Assembly: GCF_041080675.1 (NCBI RefSeq)
Contig: NZ_CP163520.1
Location: 5,208,001-5,272,000 of the forward strand
Reading direction: 5' to 3'
From: Streptomyces sp. cg36
GTDB lineage: Bacteria; Actinomycetota; Actinomycetes; Streptomycetales; Streptomycetaceae
Length of the DNA: 64,000 bases
The notes beneath the pieces are model-generated. The model worked only from the letters and a program-made list of their open reading frames with translations, searched no databases and had not been told where the DNA came from. Shown here piece by piece: positions 1-7,744 of the stretch. The translations under genes and the position numbers were made by a program. Position 1 is the first letter of the stretch. Each line of letters begins with the position of its first letter.

Positions 1-876
1 GCCTTCGAGGAGGTGCCCCGCGACCTCTTCGTGCCCTCCTACTTCACCGCCCGCCCCGGCGGGTACGAGCGGATGTGGGGCCAGGACCCGGACCCGGCCC
101 GGCGCGCGCGCTGGCTGGCCGGGGCGTACGAGGACACCCCGCTGGCCACGCGGCTGCGCGACGGCGAACTGCTCTCCTCCAGCAGCCAGCCCTCGCTGAT
201 GGCCCGGATGCTGGAGGTGCTGGAGATCGAGGACGGCGCCGCGGTCCTGGAGATCGGCGCCGGGACCGGCTACAACGCGGCCCTGCTCTGCCACCGCCTG
301 GGCGAGGACCGGGTCACCACCGTCGACCTGGACCCGGAGATCACCGAGTCGGCCCGCGCGCACCTGGCCGCCGCGGGCTACCGCCCGGCGGTGCTGACCG
401 GCGACGGGGCGCGCGGCTGCCCCGCCCGCGCCCCCTTCGACCGGATCCTGGCCACCTGCACCCTGCCGTCGGTCCCGGCGGGCTGGCTGGCGCAGTGCGT
501 GCCGGGGGCGCTGATCGAGGCGCCCCTCGCCACCGGCCTGATCGTGCTGCGGGTGCGCGACGCCGGGCACGCCGAGGGCCGCTTCCTGCCCACCCCGGCC
601 TACTTCGTGCCGCTGCGGGGCGTGGCGCCCGCGCCCGGCGCCTCCCGCGCGGGCGGTCTGCCGCACCCGGGCGCGCAGAGCGAGCTGTTCCGCTTCCTGC
701 TGGCGCTCACCGCCGGCAGCCTCGACCCGTACGAGGCGTACGAGCTGTGGCGGCGCGAGGGGCACCCCGGGCGCGAGCGGTTCGGGGTGACGGTGACCGC
801 CGAGCGCCAGTGGGCCTGGCTGGACGACCCGCGGGGGCCCTGTGCCTGGCCCCTGCGGGAGGTCGCCGCCGCGTGA
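1..876 (+). CDS. PIMT-like SAM-dependent methyltransferase, 5'-truncated by window edge
   Basis: The frame is open from the first base (A-F-E-E-V-P-R-D-L-F-V-P), so the gene starts to the left of the window. The GTG at 13 is internal, because the in-frame upstream residues already match the family's conserved VPR-LF-P stretch. The SAM-binding motif LEIGAGTGYNAALL lies near visible residues 79-92 and is followed by an acidic strand (TTVDLDPEI) and a GDGARG loop. This is the layout of protein-L-isoaspartate O-methyltransferases, which methylate damaged Asp/Asn residues. The C-terminal extension past the Rossmann domain (about 100 residues) is longer than in classical Pcm. It may therefore be one of the actinobacterial PIMT homologues that act on peptides or other substrates. 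The fold is secure; the substrate is inferred. Confidence 0.8.
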   Translation, partial: AFEEVPRDLFVPSYFTARPGGYERMWGQDPDPARRARWLAGAYEDTPLATRLRDGELLSSSSQPSLMARMLEVLEIEDGAAVLEIGAGTGYNAALLCHRLGEDRVTTVDLDPEITESARAHLAAAGYRPAVLTGDGARGCPARAPFDRILATCTLPSVPAGWLAQCVPGALIEAPLATGLIVLRVRDAGHAEGRFLPTPAYFVPLRGVAPAPGASRAGGLPHPGAQSELFRFLLALTAGSLDPYEAYELWRREGHPGRERFGVTVTAERQWAWLDDPRGPCAWPLREVAAA

Positions 877-903
877 CCGGGGCCGTGCCCGGCCCCGGCC
901 GGC

Positions 904-2223
904 TCAGCCCCGGCGGACGGTCAGGGTCGTCCAGGCGCCCACGTGCACCCGGTCGCCGTCCTGCAGCGCCACCGGCACGTACGGCTGGATCGGCTCCTCG
1001 GCGCCGTTGATGGTGGTGCCGTTGGTGGAGTTCTGGTCGACCACCGCCCAGCCGCCGTCGGGCTGCTGCACCAGGACCGCGTGCTGGTGCGAGACGCCCG
1101 GGTCCTCCGGCGGCACGGCCAGGTCGATGTCGGGCGCCTCGCCGGTGGAGTGGCGGCGGCGGCCGATGGTGAGCTGGCTGCCGGTGAGCGGACGCTGCTG
1201 CTCCGGCGAGTACGCGGGCAGGTTGAGGCCCGCGGCCTCCGGCCCGCTGCGCTGCATCATGGCCATGAAGTAGTCACGGTCCGGGCCGATGGTCACCGTC
1301 CAGCCGAGCGGCTGGGGCGGCGGAGCCTGGAACGTCTGCTGCGGCGGCCGGTGCTGCTGCGGCTGCTGCGGGGCCTGGGTCTGCTGGGGCGGAGCGGGCG
1401 GCTGGACGTGCTGGGGCGGGCCGGTCTGCGCGGGCGGCTGGATCATCCAGTCGTCCCCGGCCTCGGTCCGCTGCGGCCAGTCGTCCCCGGCCTCGGCGCG
1501 CCGGGGCCAGTCGTCGCCGGGGGCCTCGGTGTGCCGGGGCCAGTCGTCGCCCGGCGCCGTCGGCTGCGGCTGCGGCTGCGGCCAGTCGTCGTCGGCCTCC
1601 GAGCGCCGCGGGAACGTCGGCGGCGCGGGCGGCCCGGCCTGGGTGAACGCGGGCGGGGCCGGGGGGCCCTGCGGGAAGGAGGGCGGCGGCCCGGGACGCC
1701 CGGCGGCCTCGCCGTTCGGCGCCGCGGGCGGGGGCTGGCGGAACGACGGCGGGCCCTGCTGGGCCCCGGGGGCGCCGGTGAGCGGCTCGGCGGGCCGGTT
1801 CACCTGGGAGGGCCGCGAGCTCTGGTACTCGTACGGGTCGCGCGGCTGCGGCGACACCGGCCGCCCGGGCGGACCCGGCGGCGACTGGAAGCCCGGCGGC
1901 AGATTGAGGCCCTGGCCCTGCGCGGGGGCGGGCTGGGGCGCCAGCGGTGTGTACGAGGTGGCCTTCTGGGTCAGGAAGTTCCAGCGGCACTCCTCGCAGA
2001 AGGGCGTGTTGCCCTCCCGGGGCGTGCGGCACTGGGGGCAGAGCTCGGCCGGTGCGGCGGGCGCCGCGGGGCCGGGGTAGCCGTAGCCGCCCTGCGGGGG
2101 CGGGCCCTGCTGGAAGGCGGGGGGCGGGGGCGGGGGAGGCGGCGGCACGGCGCCCATGCGATGGCCGCAGACCTCGCACCAGTCGTCGGAACCCGACTGG
2201 TGTCCGTTCGGGCAGGTCGGCAT
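904..2223 (-). CDS. FHA-domain protein with two zinc ribbons and DDW repeats (PknG-operon effector candidate)
   Basis: This is a 439-residue protein starting at ATG 2223, preceded by a GA-rich ribosome site. The longer frame upstream has no comparable site. The N-terminus has a Cys/His ribbon (C4, H8, C16, C19), then a run of nine prolines, then a second ribbon (C62, C65, C76, C79). Residues 90-305 are Pro/Gln-rich and probably disordered. They contain five DDW motifs at 212-259. The last ~90 residues form an FHA domain with GRR, SHQHA and NSTNGT motifs; this fold reads phosphothreonine peptides. It is the last gene of the pknG run, 97 bp after the VWA gene. In mycobacteria and corynebacteria PknG acts on the FHA proteins GarA/OdhI, so this protein could be a reader or a target. 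It lacks the GarA N-terminal ETT phosphosite, so direct orthology is doubtful. Confidence 0.85.
   Translation of the reverse strand: MPTCPNGHQSGSDDWCEVCGHRMGAVPPPPPPPPPAFQQGPPPQGGYGYPGPAAPAAPAELCPQCRTPREGNTPFCEECRWNFLTQKATSYTPLAPQPAPAQGQGLNLPPGFQSPPGPPGRPVSPQPRDPYEYQSSRPSQVNRPAEPLTGAPGAQQGPPSFRQPPPAAPNGEAAGRPGPPPSFPQGPPAPPAFTQAGPPAPPTFPRRSEADDDWPQPQPQPTAPGDDWPRHTEAPGDDWPRRAEAGDDWPQRTEAGDDWMIQPPAQTGPPQHVQPPAPPQQTQAPQQPQQHRPPQQTFQAPPPQPLGWTVTIGPDRDYFMAMMQRSGPEAAGLNLPAYSPEQQRPLTGSQLTIGRRRHSTGEAPDIDLAVPPEDPGVSHQHAVLVQQPDGGWAVVDQNSTNGTTINGAEEPIQPYVPVALQDGDRVHVGAWTTLTVRRG
1444..1593 (-). repeat. In-frame Asp-Asp-Trp repeat array in the FHA protein
   Basis: These bases encode residues about 211-260 of the FHA protein. 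DDW occurs at 212-214, 226-228, 237-239, 247-249 and 257-259. The last four copies follow a 10-11 residue period of the type T/A-E-A-G-D-D-W-P-Q/R-R. Two of the spacers contain a Thr next to acidic residues. A further DDW lies inside the first zinc ribbon (13-15). The surrounding sequence is Pro/Gln-rich and otherwise aperiodic, so the repeat is a distinct linear motif array. Confidence 0.85.
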
Positions 2224-2320
2224 GGAGTCGCTTCCCCCTCTCCTCGTCCGGCCCTCGGGCCGAGGCACTCAAGTGGTGTCGCTGGCGCGCGGACCGCCGG
2301 GTGCGGTGGCGCGTTTCGGG

Positions 2321-3679
2321 CTATTTCTTCACGCGTACGGTCTTGGTCGACCGGGTTTCGAGAGTCATCTCGTCCGCCTCCTCGACCTTCGCCTTGAGTC
2401 GCACAGTACCCGTCGCCTCGTCGACGACGTCCACCACCTTCGCCAGCAGCTTGGCCGTATCGGCGTTGCCGGAGGCGGCGGCGAGCTGGACGGCCCGGCC
2501 GAGCTTGGCGGTGGCGCCGTCGATATCGCCGGACTTGCGGGCATCGAGGCCCTGTTGGATGACCTGTGCCAGTTCGGCCTGGCCGGTGTAGTGGGCGACC
2601 TGCGGGTTGATGGCGGTGGAGGCGGCCATGTCCTCGGTCCACACCGCGCGGACCAGCCCCTGCGAGAGCGTCTGCGAGGTGCCGCCCGCCGGGTCCGGCA
2701 GGACCAGCGAGACCCGGGCTGCCAGCATCTCCTGGCCGATCCCGGCCTCCGGGACGCGGACGCACACGTGGTAGTCGCGGGACTCGTCGCCCCAGGAGCC
2801 GGTCGGGTAGTCGCCGGAGCGCGGCCCCGAGTCGGTGCGCCGGGCGGTCAGCTCCTCCACGGTGGGCGCGACCTGCTTCACGAAGAGGATCTCGGTGCCG
2901 ACCGGCGTCCACAGCCGCAGTGCGACGTCCGCGACCTCCTTGCCCATCGCGTCCGCCATCATCCGCGTGAAGTCCGCGGCCAGGCCCGAGGGGTCGGCCA
3001 CGATGTCGGCGGTGCCCAGCAGCGCGGAGGCGATCGCGGTGACCTCCTTGACCTCCCAGTCGGTGCCGACCCCGCGGGCGTCGCAGGTGAACCGGCCCGA
3101 GCAGGCGTCGAGCGCGGCCCGCAGGTCCTCGGGCGACTCGTGCTCGTTGCGCCCGTCGGTGAGCAGGATGCCGTGCCGGATGGGCGCCTCGGCCGAGCCG
3201 AGCAGCCGGTCGGCCAGCCGCAGCCAGGTGCCGATGGCGGTGCCGCCGCCCGCGCTCAGCGAGCGCAGCGCCTCCTTGGCCTGCGCGCGGGTCTCCGCAC
3301 TCGCGGTGGCGAGGCGCCCGTTGCCCGGGTAGACCTCCTTGGCCTGGTGGGTGCCGGCGACCACCGCGAAGGTGACCCCGTCGCGCAGGGTGTCGACGGC
3401 GGCGGCCGTGGCGTCGCGCGCGTTGCGCATCTTCGTCGGCGGGTAGTCCATCGAACCCGAGCAGTCGACCATGATCACCACGGCGGCGCCCGGCGCCTGC
3501 CCGGGTATGAAGGACGGCGAGAGGGCGGCCCCCGCGAGCGGCGCCCCGCCGACCGTGCCGCCGCCCGTGGACGTCACCGTGACGATGGCGTTGACCTCGC
3601 GTCCGCCCTCCGGCAGGTACTCGTTCTGGTAGACCTCGACGGAGAACTGCGGCGCGTGCGACTTGGAGAAGTTGGCCAT
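2321..3679 (-). CDS. VWA-domain protein of the PknG operon
   Basis: This is a 452-residue cytosolic protein; there is no signal peptide or membrane segment. The start is ATG 3679, with AGGAG 9 bases upstream. The extra upstream frame is Arg/Gly-rich and not protein-like. A von Willebrand A domain begins near residue 65. Its metal-ion site is D72-C-S74-G-S76, followed by GGGTAIG and LLTDG. The middle is beta-rich. The C-terminal ~90 residues are helical and end in a basic tail with Ser/Thr (ETRSTKTVRVKK). VWA domains with an intact metal site bind protein partners. It sits 59 bp after the PP2C gene and 97 bp before the FHA gene, so it is probably part of the same signalling unit. The exact role is unknown. 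Confidence 0.85.
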   Translation of the reverse strand: MANFSKSHAPQFSVEVYQNEYLPEGGREVNAIVTVTSTGGGTVGGAPLAGAALSPSFIPGQAPGAAVVIMVDCSGSMDYPPTKMRNARDATAAAVDTLRDGVTFAVVAGTHQAKEVYPGNGRLATASAETRAQAKEALRSLSAGGGTAIGTWLRLADRLLGSAEAPIRHGILLTDGRNEHESPEDLRAALDACSGRFTCDARGVGTDWEVKEVTAIASALLGTADIVADPSGLAADFTRMMADAMGKEVADVALRLWTPVGTEILFVKQVAPTVEELTARRTDSGPRSGDYPTGSWGDESRDYHVCVRVPEAGIGQEMLAARVSLVLPDPAGGTSQTLSQGLVRAVWTEDMAASTAINPQVAHYTGQAELAQVIQQGLDARKSGDIDGATAKLGRAVQLAAASGNADTAKLLAKVVDVVDEATGTVRLKAKVEEADEMTLETRSTKTVRVKK

Positions 3680-3738
3680 CTGCTGGGCTCCTTGAGGCTT
3701 CTGGGCCTGGAGTGACGGGAATGCGGGGAAAACGGCGC

Positions 3739-5049
3739 CTAGGTCGCGTTGTAGGCGGATCCTGCCCCTGCCGACGCCACCGCGAACGGCACGACCGCCA
3801 CTGTTACGTTGTCGTGGCCCCCGCCGTCCAGGGCGTGCCCGACGAGCACCTGGGCGCTGTGCAGCGGCCGTTCGGCCGCGTCCGCCGGTACCGCCCCGGC
3901 CATCTCCTCGGCGCCCTCGGCGTAGTTCCACAGCCCGTCGGTGCAGACCACCACCACCCCGGAGCGGTCCGGCTTGAACGAGGCGGTGTGCGGGTCGAGT
4001 TCATAGGCGTCGGCGCCCAGCCAGCCCGTGATGGCGTGCGCCCGCTCGTCCGCGTACGCGTCGGCCTCCGTCATCAGGCCCGCCGCCACCATCTGCGCGG
4101 CCCACGAGTCGTCCTCGGTGAGCCGGGCGGGCGGGGTCGCACGGTCGTCGGGCACCCAGTACGCCCGGCTGTCGCCGACCCACCCGACCACCAGGAGCCC
4201 GCCCGCGGTGATCGCGCCGACCAGGGTGCAGGCCGGGGCGTTCTCGTGGCGGTGCGGGTCGTGGCCCGGGGCGCGGCCGGGCGCGGCCAGGGAGTTGACC
4301 GCCTCGGCGGCGGCCACGATCGCCTCGTGCATCGCCTGCTGCGGATGGGTGCCCTGGGGCAGTGCCTGCAGCAGCGACTCGTTGGCGCGGGCCGCGGCGG
4401 TGGCCGACGCCACGTCCGGGCGGGTGGCCGAGGAGACCCCGTCGCAGACGATCGCGACGACCGCGGGCGAGCCGTCCGGCAGCGCGGTGGTGGACACCGC
4501 GAACGCGTCCTCGTTGCGGTGGTGGCGCAGCCCCCGGTCGCTGACCGCCGCCACCGGGCCCAGCTCCTGCTCCATGTGGTCGCGCTCGCGCGGCTGGGCG
4601 TGCCCGCAGTTCTCGCAGTAGCCGTCCGTGTCGACCCGGCCCGCCCGGCAGGCCACGCACACCTTGGCGGGCGCGGTGACATGGGTGACCGGCTCCGCCT
4701 CGGGGCCGCCCGCGCGCGGGTCCGGGGCCGCCAGGGCGTAGTCGTCCGGCCCGGCCTCCCCGGCCCCGTCGAAGGTGGGCAGCGGGTTGCCGCCCGAGTC
4801 GGTGCCGGGCAGCTCGGCGGGCAGCTGCACCGGGGCCGGGGAGCCGCCGTCCGGGCCGGCCGCCGGGCGGGCGGCGGGCCACGCCTCGCCCGCCACCGGA
4901 GTGCCCATCACGACCGTCGGGGTGTCCGCCGGGGGCTCGGGCGCGGCCGACAGGTCGTACCCGCAGGCCCCGCAGTAGCGGTCGCCCGACTCCAGCGGCT
5001 CCGCGCAGCCGGGGCACAGCCCGGCTGCCGGCTGGTGCTTCTGCGCCAT
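3739..5049 (-). CDS. PP2C-family Ser/Thr protein phosphatase with two zinc ribbons
   Basis: This 436-residue protein is predicted to remove phosphate from Ser/Thr residues using two metal ions. ATG 5049 is preferred, although a TTG at 5052 is also in frame. The start lies 4 bp after the pknG stop, so translation is probably coupled. There are two Cys4 ribbons (C12, C15, C26, C29 and C131, C134, C145, C148), separated by a Pro/Ala-rich linker. The PP2C domain runs from about 162 to the end, with RHHRNED (D181), VCDGV (D203), VGDSRAY, CTDGLW and GGHDNVTV; all the expected metal-binding aspartates are visible. Lying directly behind the kinase gene, it is the natural opposing phosphatase of PknG. 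That pairing is inferred from position. Confidence 0.9.
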   Translation of the reverse strand: MAQKHQPAAGLCPGCAEPLESGDRYCGACGYDLSAAPEPPADTPTVVMGTPVAGEAWPAARPAAGPDGGSPAPVQLPAELPGTDSGGNPLPTFDGAGEAGPDDYALAAPDPRAGGPEAEPVTHVTAPAKVCVACRAGRVDTDGYCENCGHAQPRERDHMEQELGPVAAVSDRGLRHHRNEDAFAVSTTALPDGSPAVVAIVCDGVSSATRPDVASATAAARANESLLQALPQGTHPQQAMHEAIVAAAEAVNSLAAPGRAPGHDPHRHENAPACTLVGAITAGGLLVVGWVGDSRAYWVPDDRATPPARLTEDDSWAAQMVAAGLMTEADAYADERAHAITGWLGADAYELDPHTASFKPDRSGVVVVCTDGLWNYAEGAEEMAGAVPADAAERPLHSAQVLVGHALDGGGHDNVTVAVVPFAVASAGAGSAYNAT

Positions 5050-5053
5050 CAAC

Positions 5054-7744
5054 TCACACCCACGTCCGGGGGCGGAAACGGTTGGCCCGCTCCACCAGTT
5101 CGATCCGTTCCTCGCCGCTGCGGGCGAGCCGGGCGAGTACCCGGTACGAACGCTCCAGGCCGAACCGCAGCCCCCGCTCGTCCAGCTCGCTGTCCAGCAG
5201 TACGGCGGCGGCCGACGAGCCGTTCGCGGCCCGTTCGCCCTGGCTTCCGGAGAGTACCCAGTCGAGCGCCGTGCCGAGGACTTCGGTGGCCAGCAGCTCC
5301 CGGCGCACCGCGTCGAGGCCGAACCCCCGCAACGCGTCCACCTGGCCCGCAGCCGCGCTCAGATCGCCGAAGAGCGCGTCGCCCGGGGCGCGTTGGCGCA
5401 GCCTGGCCCGGACGGCCGCGACCCGGGCCGCGGTGTAGTGGATCGACGCCTCCGGCACCGACTCCAGGGTGGCGACGGCGGCGGTGCGCTCGCCGGAGGC
5501 CAGTTGCACCCGGGCGAGTCCGAAGGCGGCGCTGACGTAGCTGGGGTCGGTCGCCCACACCAGGCGGTAGTACTCGGCGGCGTTGTCCAGCTGCCCCAGC
5601 ACCTCCGCGCAGACGCCGAGCGCCAGCTTGGGGGTGGGCTCGCCGGGGAACGCGTCGTAGACCGCGTCGAAGGAGAGCGCCGCGTTCTCGTGGTCGCCGC
5701 CGACCAGCGAGGCGATCCCGCGGTACCAGACCACCCGCCAGTCGTCGGGGTGGTCGGCCTCCAGGGCTGCCAGGGCCTTGCCCGCCGAGACGAGTTCGCC
5801 CAGGTCCAGCCGGGCGCGCAGCTCGCGCAGCCGCTTCTCCACGGAGTTGGTGGGCGCGGCCCGCAGCGCGCCGATCAGCTCGGCGGGCGCGGCGCCCAGC
5901 AGCCCCGCCAGGAAACCGGCGTTGGGGTCGCCCGGATCCACGTGCGGCACGGGCAGCGCGAGCGCGGTGGCGCGCGCGTCCAGCGGCGCCAGGTATCCGT
6001 CGCCCGGTCCGCCGCGGGTGTCCGGCGCGCTTTCGGCGCGGGGCGCGGGGACGGCCGCGGGGGAGACCGGGGCGAGCGCGGCGGCCGGGGCCGGGTGCGG
6101 GGCGGCCGTGACGGTCGGCCCGGCCACCGCGGCGGGCCCGGCGGGCGGCGGGGGAGCCGGCGCCGGGGCGCCGCCCGCCGCCGCGCGTCTGCGCGCCCGG
6201 CGGCTCTCCGGCACCGGCCGGGCCCCGAGCTCGGAGACGTCCGTGGTGAGTTCGGCGAACAACTCCGTGTCGGTGACGCGCAGTTCGGTGCCGAAGAGGG
6301 TGGAGAGCGCCGGGTGCGGGCGGCCCGTCTGGAGCGCCACCACCTCCCGCAGCACCCCCGTCAGCTGCTCGGCCATCTCCTGCGCGGAGGCGAACCGGCG
6401 CGCCGGGTCGGGGTCGGTGGCCCGCACCAGCAGCCGGTAGAACGACTCGTACGTCCGGAAGACCTCGTTGGTGTCCGGGTCGGGCAGGCTGTCCGCGAAG
6501 ACGTTGGTGTAGCCCTGGAAGTCGAAGGTCAGCACGGCCAGGGTGCGCGCCACCGTGTACAGGTCGGAGGCGACCGAGGGGCCGGCCTCGGCGACCTCCG
6601 GCGCCTGGTAGCCCACCGTGCCGTAGATGGCCGACTCGTCGTCGTCCATCCGCCGCACCGCGCCCATGTCGATCAACTTCAGCTGGTCCTCGGTCTGGAT
6701 CGCGTTGTCGACCTTGAAGTCGCAGTACAGCAGGTTGCGGCTGTGCAGATGGCCGAGCGCCTCCAGCGCCTCGATCCCGTACGCGCACGCCTGCTCGACC
6801 GGGAGCGGGTCGCGCTTGCCGCCCGGGCCGCGCCGCTCGTTGGCGATCTCCTTGAGCGACTTGCCGCCCACGTACTCCATGACGATGTAGCCGTCCATGG
6901 AGCCGGTGCGCTGGTCGAGGTGCTCCACGAAGTTGTAGATGCGGACGATGTTGGAGTGCTCGATCTCGGCCAGGAAGCGCCGCTCGGAGATCGCCGCCGC
7001 CATCGCGTCCTGGTCGCCGGTGTCGAGCAGGCCCTTGAGGACCACCCAGCGGTCCGAGACGGCCCGGTCGACCGCGAGGTAGACCCAGCCCAGGCCCCCG
7101 TGCGCCAGACAGCCCACCACCTCGTACTGGCCGTGCACGATGTCGCCCGGGTGCAGCTTGGGGACGAACGAGTAGGGGTGGCCGCACTTGGTGCAGAACC
7201 CCTCGGTGCGCCCGGCCCGCTCCCCGCGCGAGCGGCCCACCGGCGCCCCGCAGTCCGACTTCGAGCAGAAACGCTTCCGCTCGGGGACCTCCGGGTGCTC
7301 CATCACCGCCGTCGCCGGATCGGGGCGCGGCACCCCGGGCACCGTGACCAGCCCCGCCCCGAGCCTGCTGCGCCCCGAGGTGCCGGTGGCCGGGCCCGAG
7401 CTGCGCACCGACACCGAGCGGGCGCTGCCCGAGCCGGTGAGCGAGCGCGACAGCCGCCCGGAGACCGAGCGCCGGGACGTGGCCGAACGCGAGGAGCGGG
7501 CGGACGCCGAGGTGGCGCCCGAGCCCGCCGAGCGGGCCGACGACGAACCGCCGCCCGGACGGCCCCCGCCGGACCCGGCCGGGGACGCGGAGCCCTCCTT
7601 GCCGGACCCGGACCCCGGCGCGGCGGGCGCCGCCCGGGAGACCACCGGCGCCAGGCCGCAGGTGTCGCAGTACAGCTCCCCGCCGCCCATGTCCTCGTAG
7701 GTGCCCTCGCAGCCGGGGCGCTGGCACTTCTCCTGGTCGCTCAC
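5054..7744 (-). CDS. pknG: PknG-type Ser/Thr protein kinase with rubredoxin-like and TPR domains
   Basis: This 896-residue cytosolic kinase starts at GTG 7744, overlapping the upstream stop by 4 bp (GTGA). In order: Cys4 ribbon (C7, C12, C26, C29); Ser/Arg-rich linker (67-127); second ribbon (C160, C165, C184, C187), matching the rubredoxin-like module of mycobacterial PknG; kinase domain from about 205. The Gly loop is AHGGLGWVYLA, the lysine is K237 (VVLKG), the catalytic loop is YCDFKVDN (D342) in place of HRD, and the metal loop is DMG (D359). This non-RD layout is the PknG signature. A TPR-like helical region occupies about 590-770. In mycobacteria PknG links amino-acid sensing to 2-oxoglutarate metabolism. 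The glnX/glnH neighbours support the same role here. The first ribbon is an addition relative to the mycobacterial protein as I recall it. Confidence 0.95.
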   Translation of the reverse strand: MSDQEKCQRPGCEGTYEDMGGGELYCDTCGLAPVVSRAAPAAPGSGSGKEGSASPAGSGGGRPGGGSSSARSAGSGATSASARSSRSATSRRSVSGRLSRSLTGSGSARSVSVRSSGPATGTSGRSRLGAGLVTVPGVPRPDPATAVMEHPEVPERKRFCSKSDCGAPVGRSRGERAGRTEGFCTKCGHPYSFVPKLHPGDIVHGQYEVVGCLAHGGLGWVYLAVDRAVSDRWVVLKGLLDTGDQDAMAAAISERRFLAEIEHSNIVRIYNFVEHLDQRTGSMDGYIVMEYVGGKSLKEIANERRGPGGKRDPLPVEQACAYGIEALEALGHLHSRNLLYCDFKVDNAIQTEDQLKLIDMGAVRRMDDDESAIYGTVGYQAPEVAEAGPSVASDLYTVARTLAVLTFDFQGYTNVFADSLPDPDTNEVFRTYESFYRLLVRATDPDPARRFASAQEMAEQLTGVLREVVALQTGRPHPALSTLFGTELRVTDTELFAELTTDVSELGARPVPESRRARRRAAAGGAPAPAPPPPAGPAAVAGPTVTAAPHPAPAAALAPVSPAAVPAPRAESAPDTRGGPGDGYLAPLDARATALALPVPHVDPGDPNAGFLAGLLGAAPAELIGALRAAPTNSVEKRLRELRARLDLGELVSAGKALAALEADHPDDWRVVWYRGIASLVGGDHENAALSFDAVYDAFPGEPTPKLALGVCAEVLGQLDNAAEYYRLVWATDPSYVSAAFGLARVQLASGERTAAVATLESVPEASIHYTAARVAAVRARLRQRAPGDALFGDLSAAAGQVDALRGFGLDAVRRELLATEVLGTALDWVLSGSQGERAANGSSAAAVLLDSELDERGLRFGLERSYRVLARLARSGEERIELVERANRFRPRTWV

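Noticed and set aside
943..2397. Long plus-strand open frames opposite the FHA gene
   Set aside because: Arg/Gly/Val-rich shadow frames produced by GC-biased codons of the real minus-strand gene. No domain or ribosome site.
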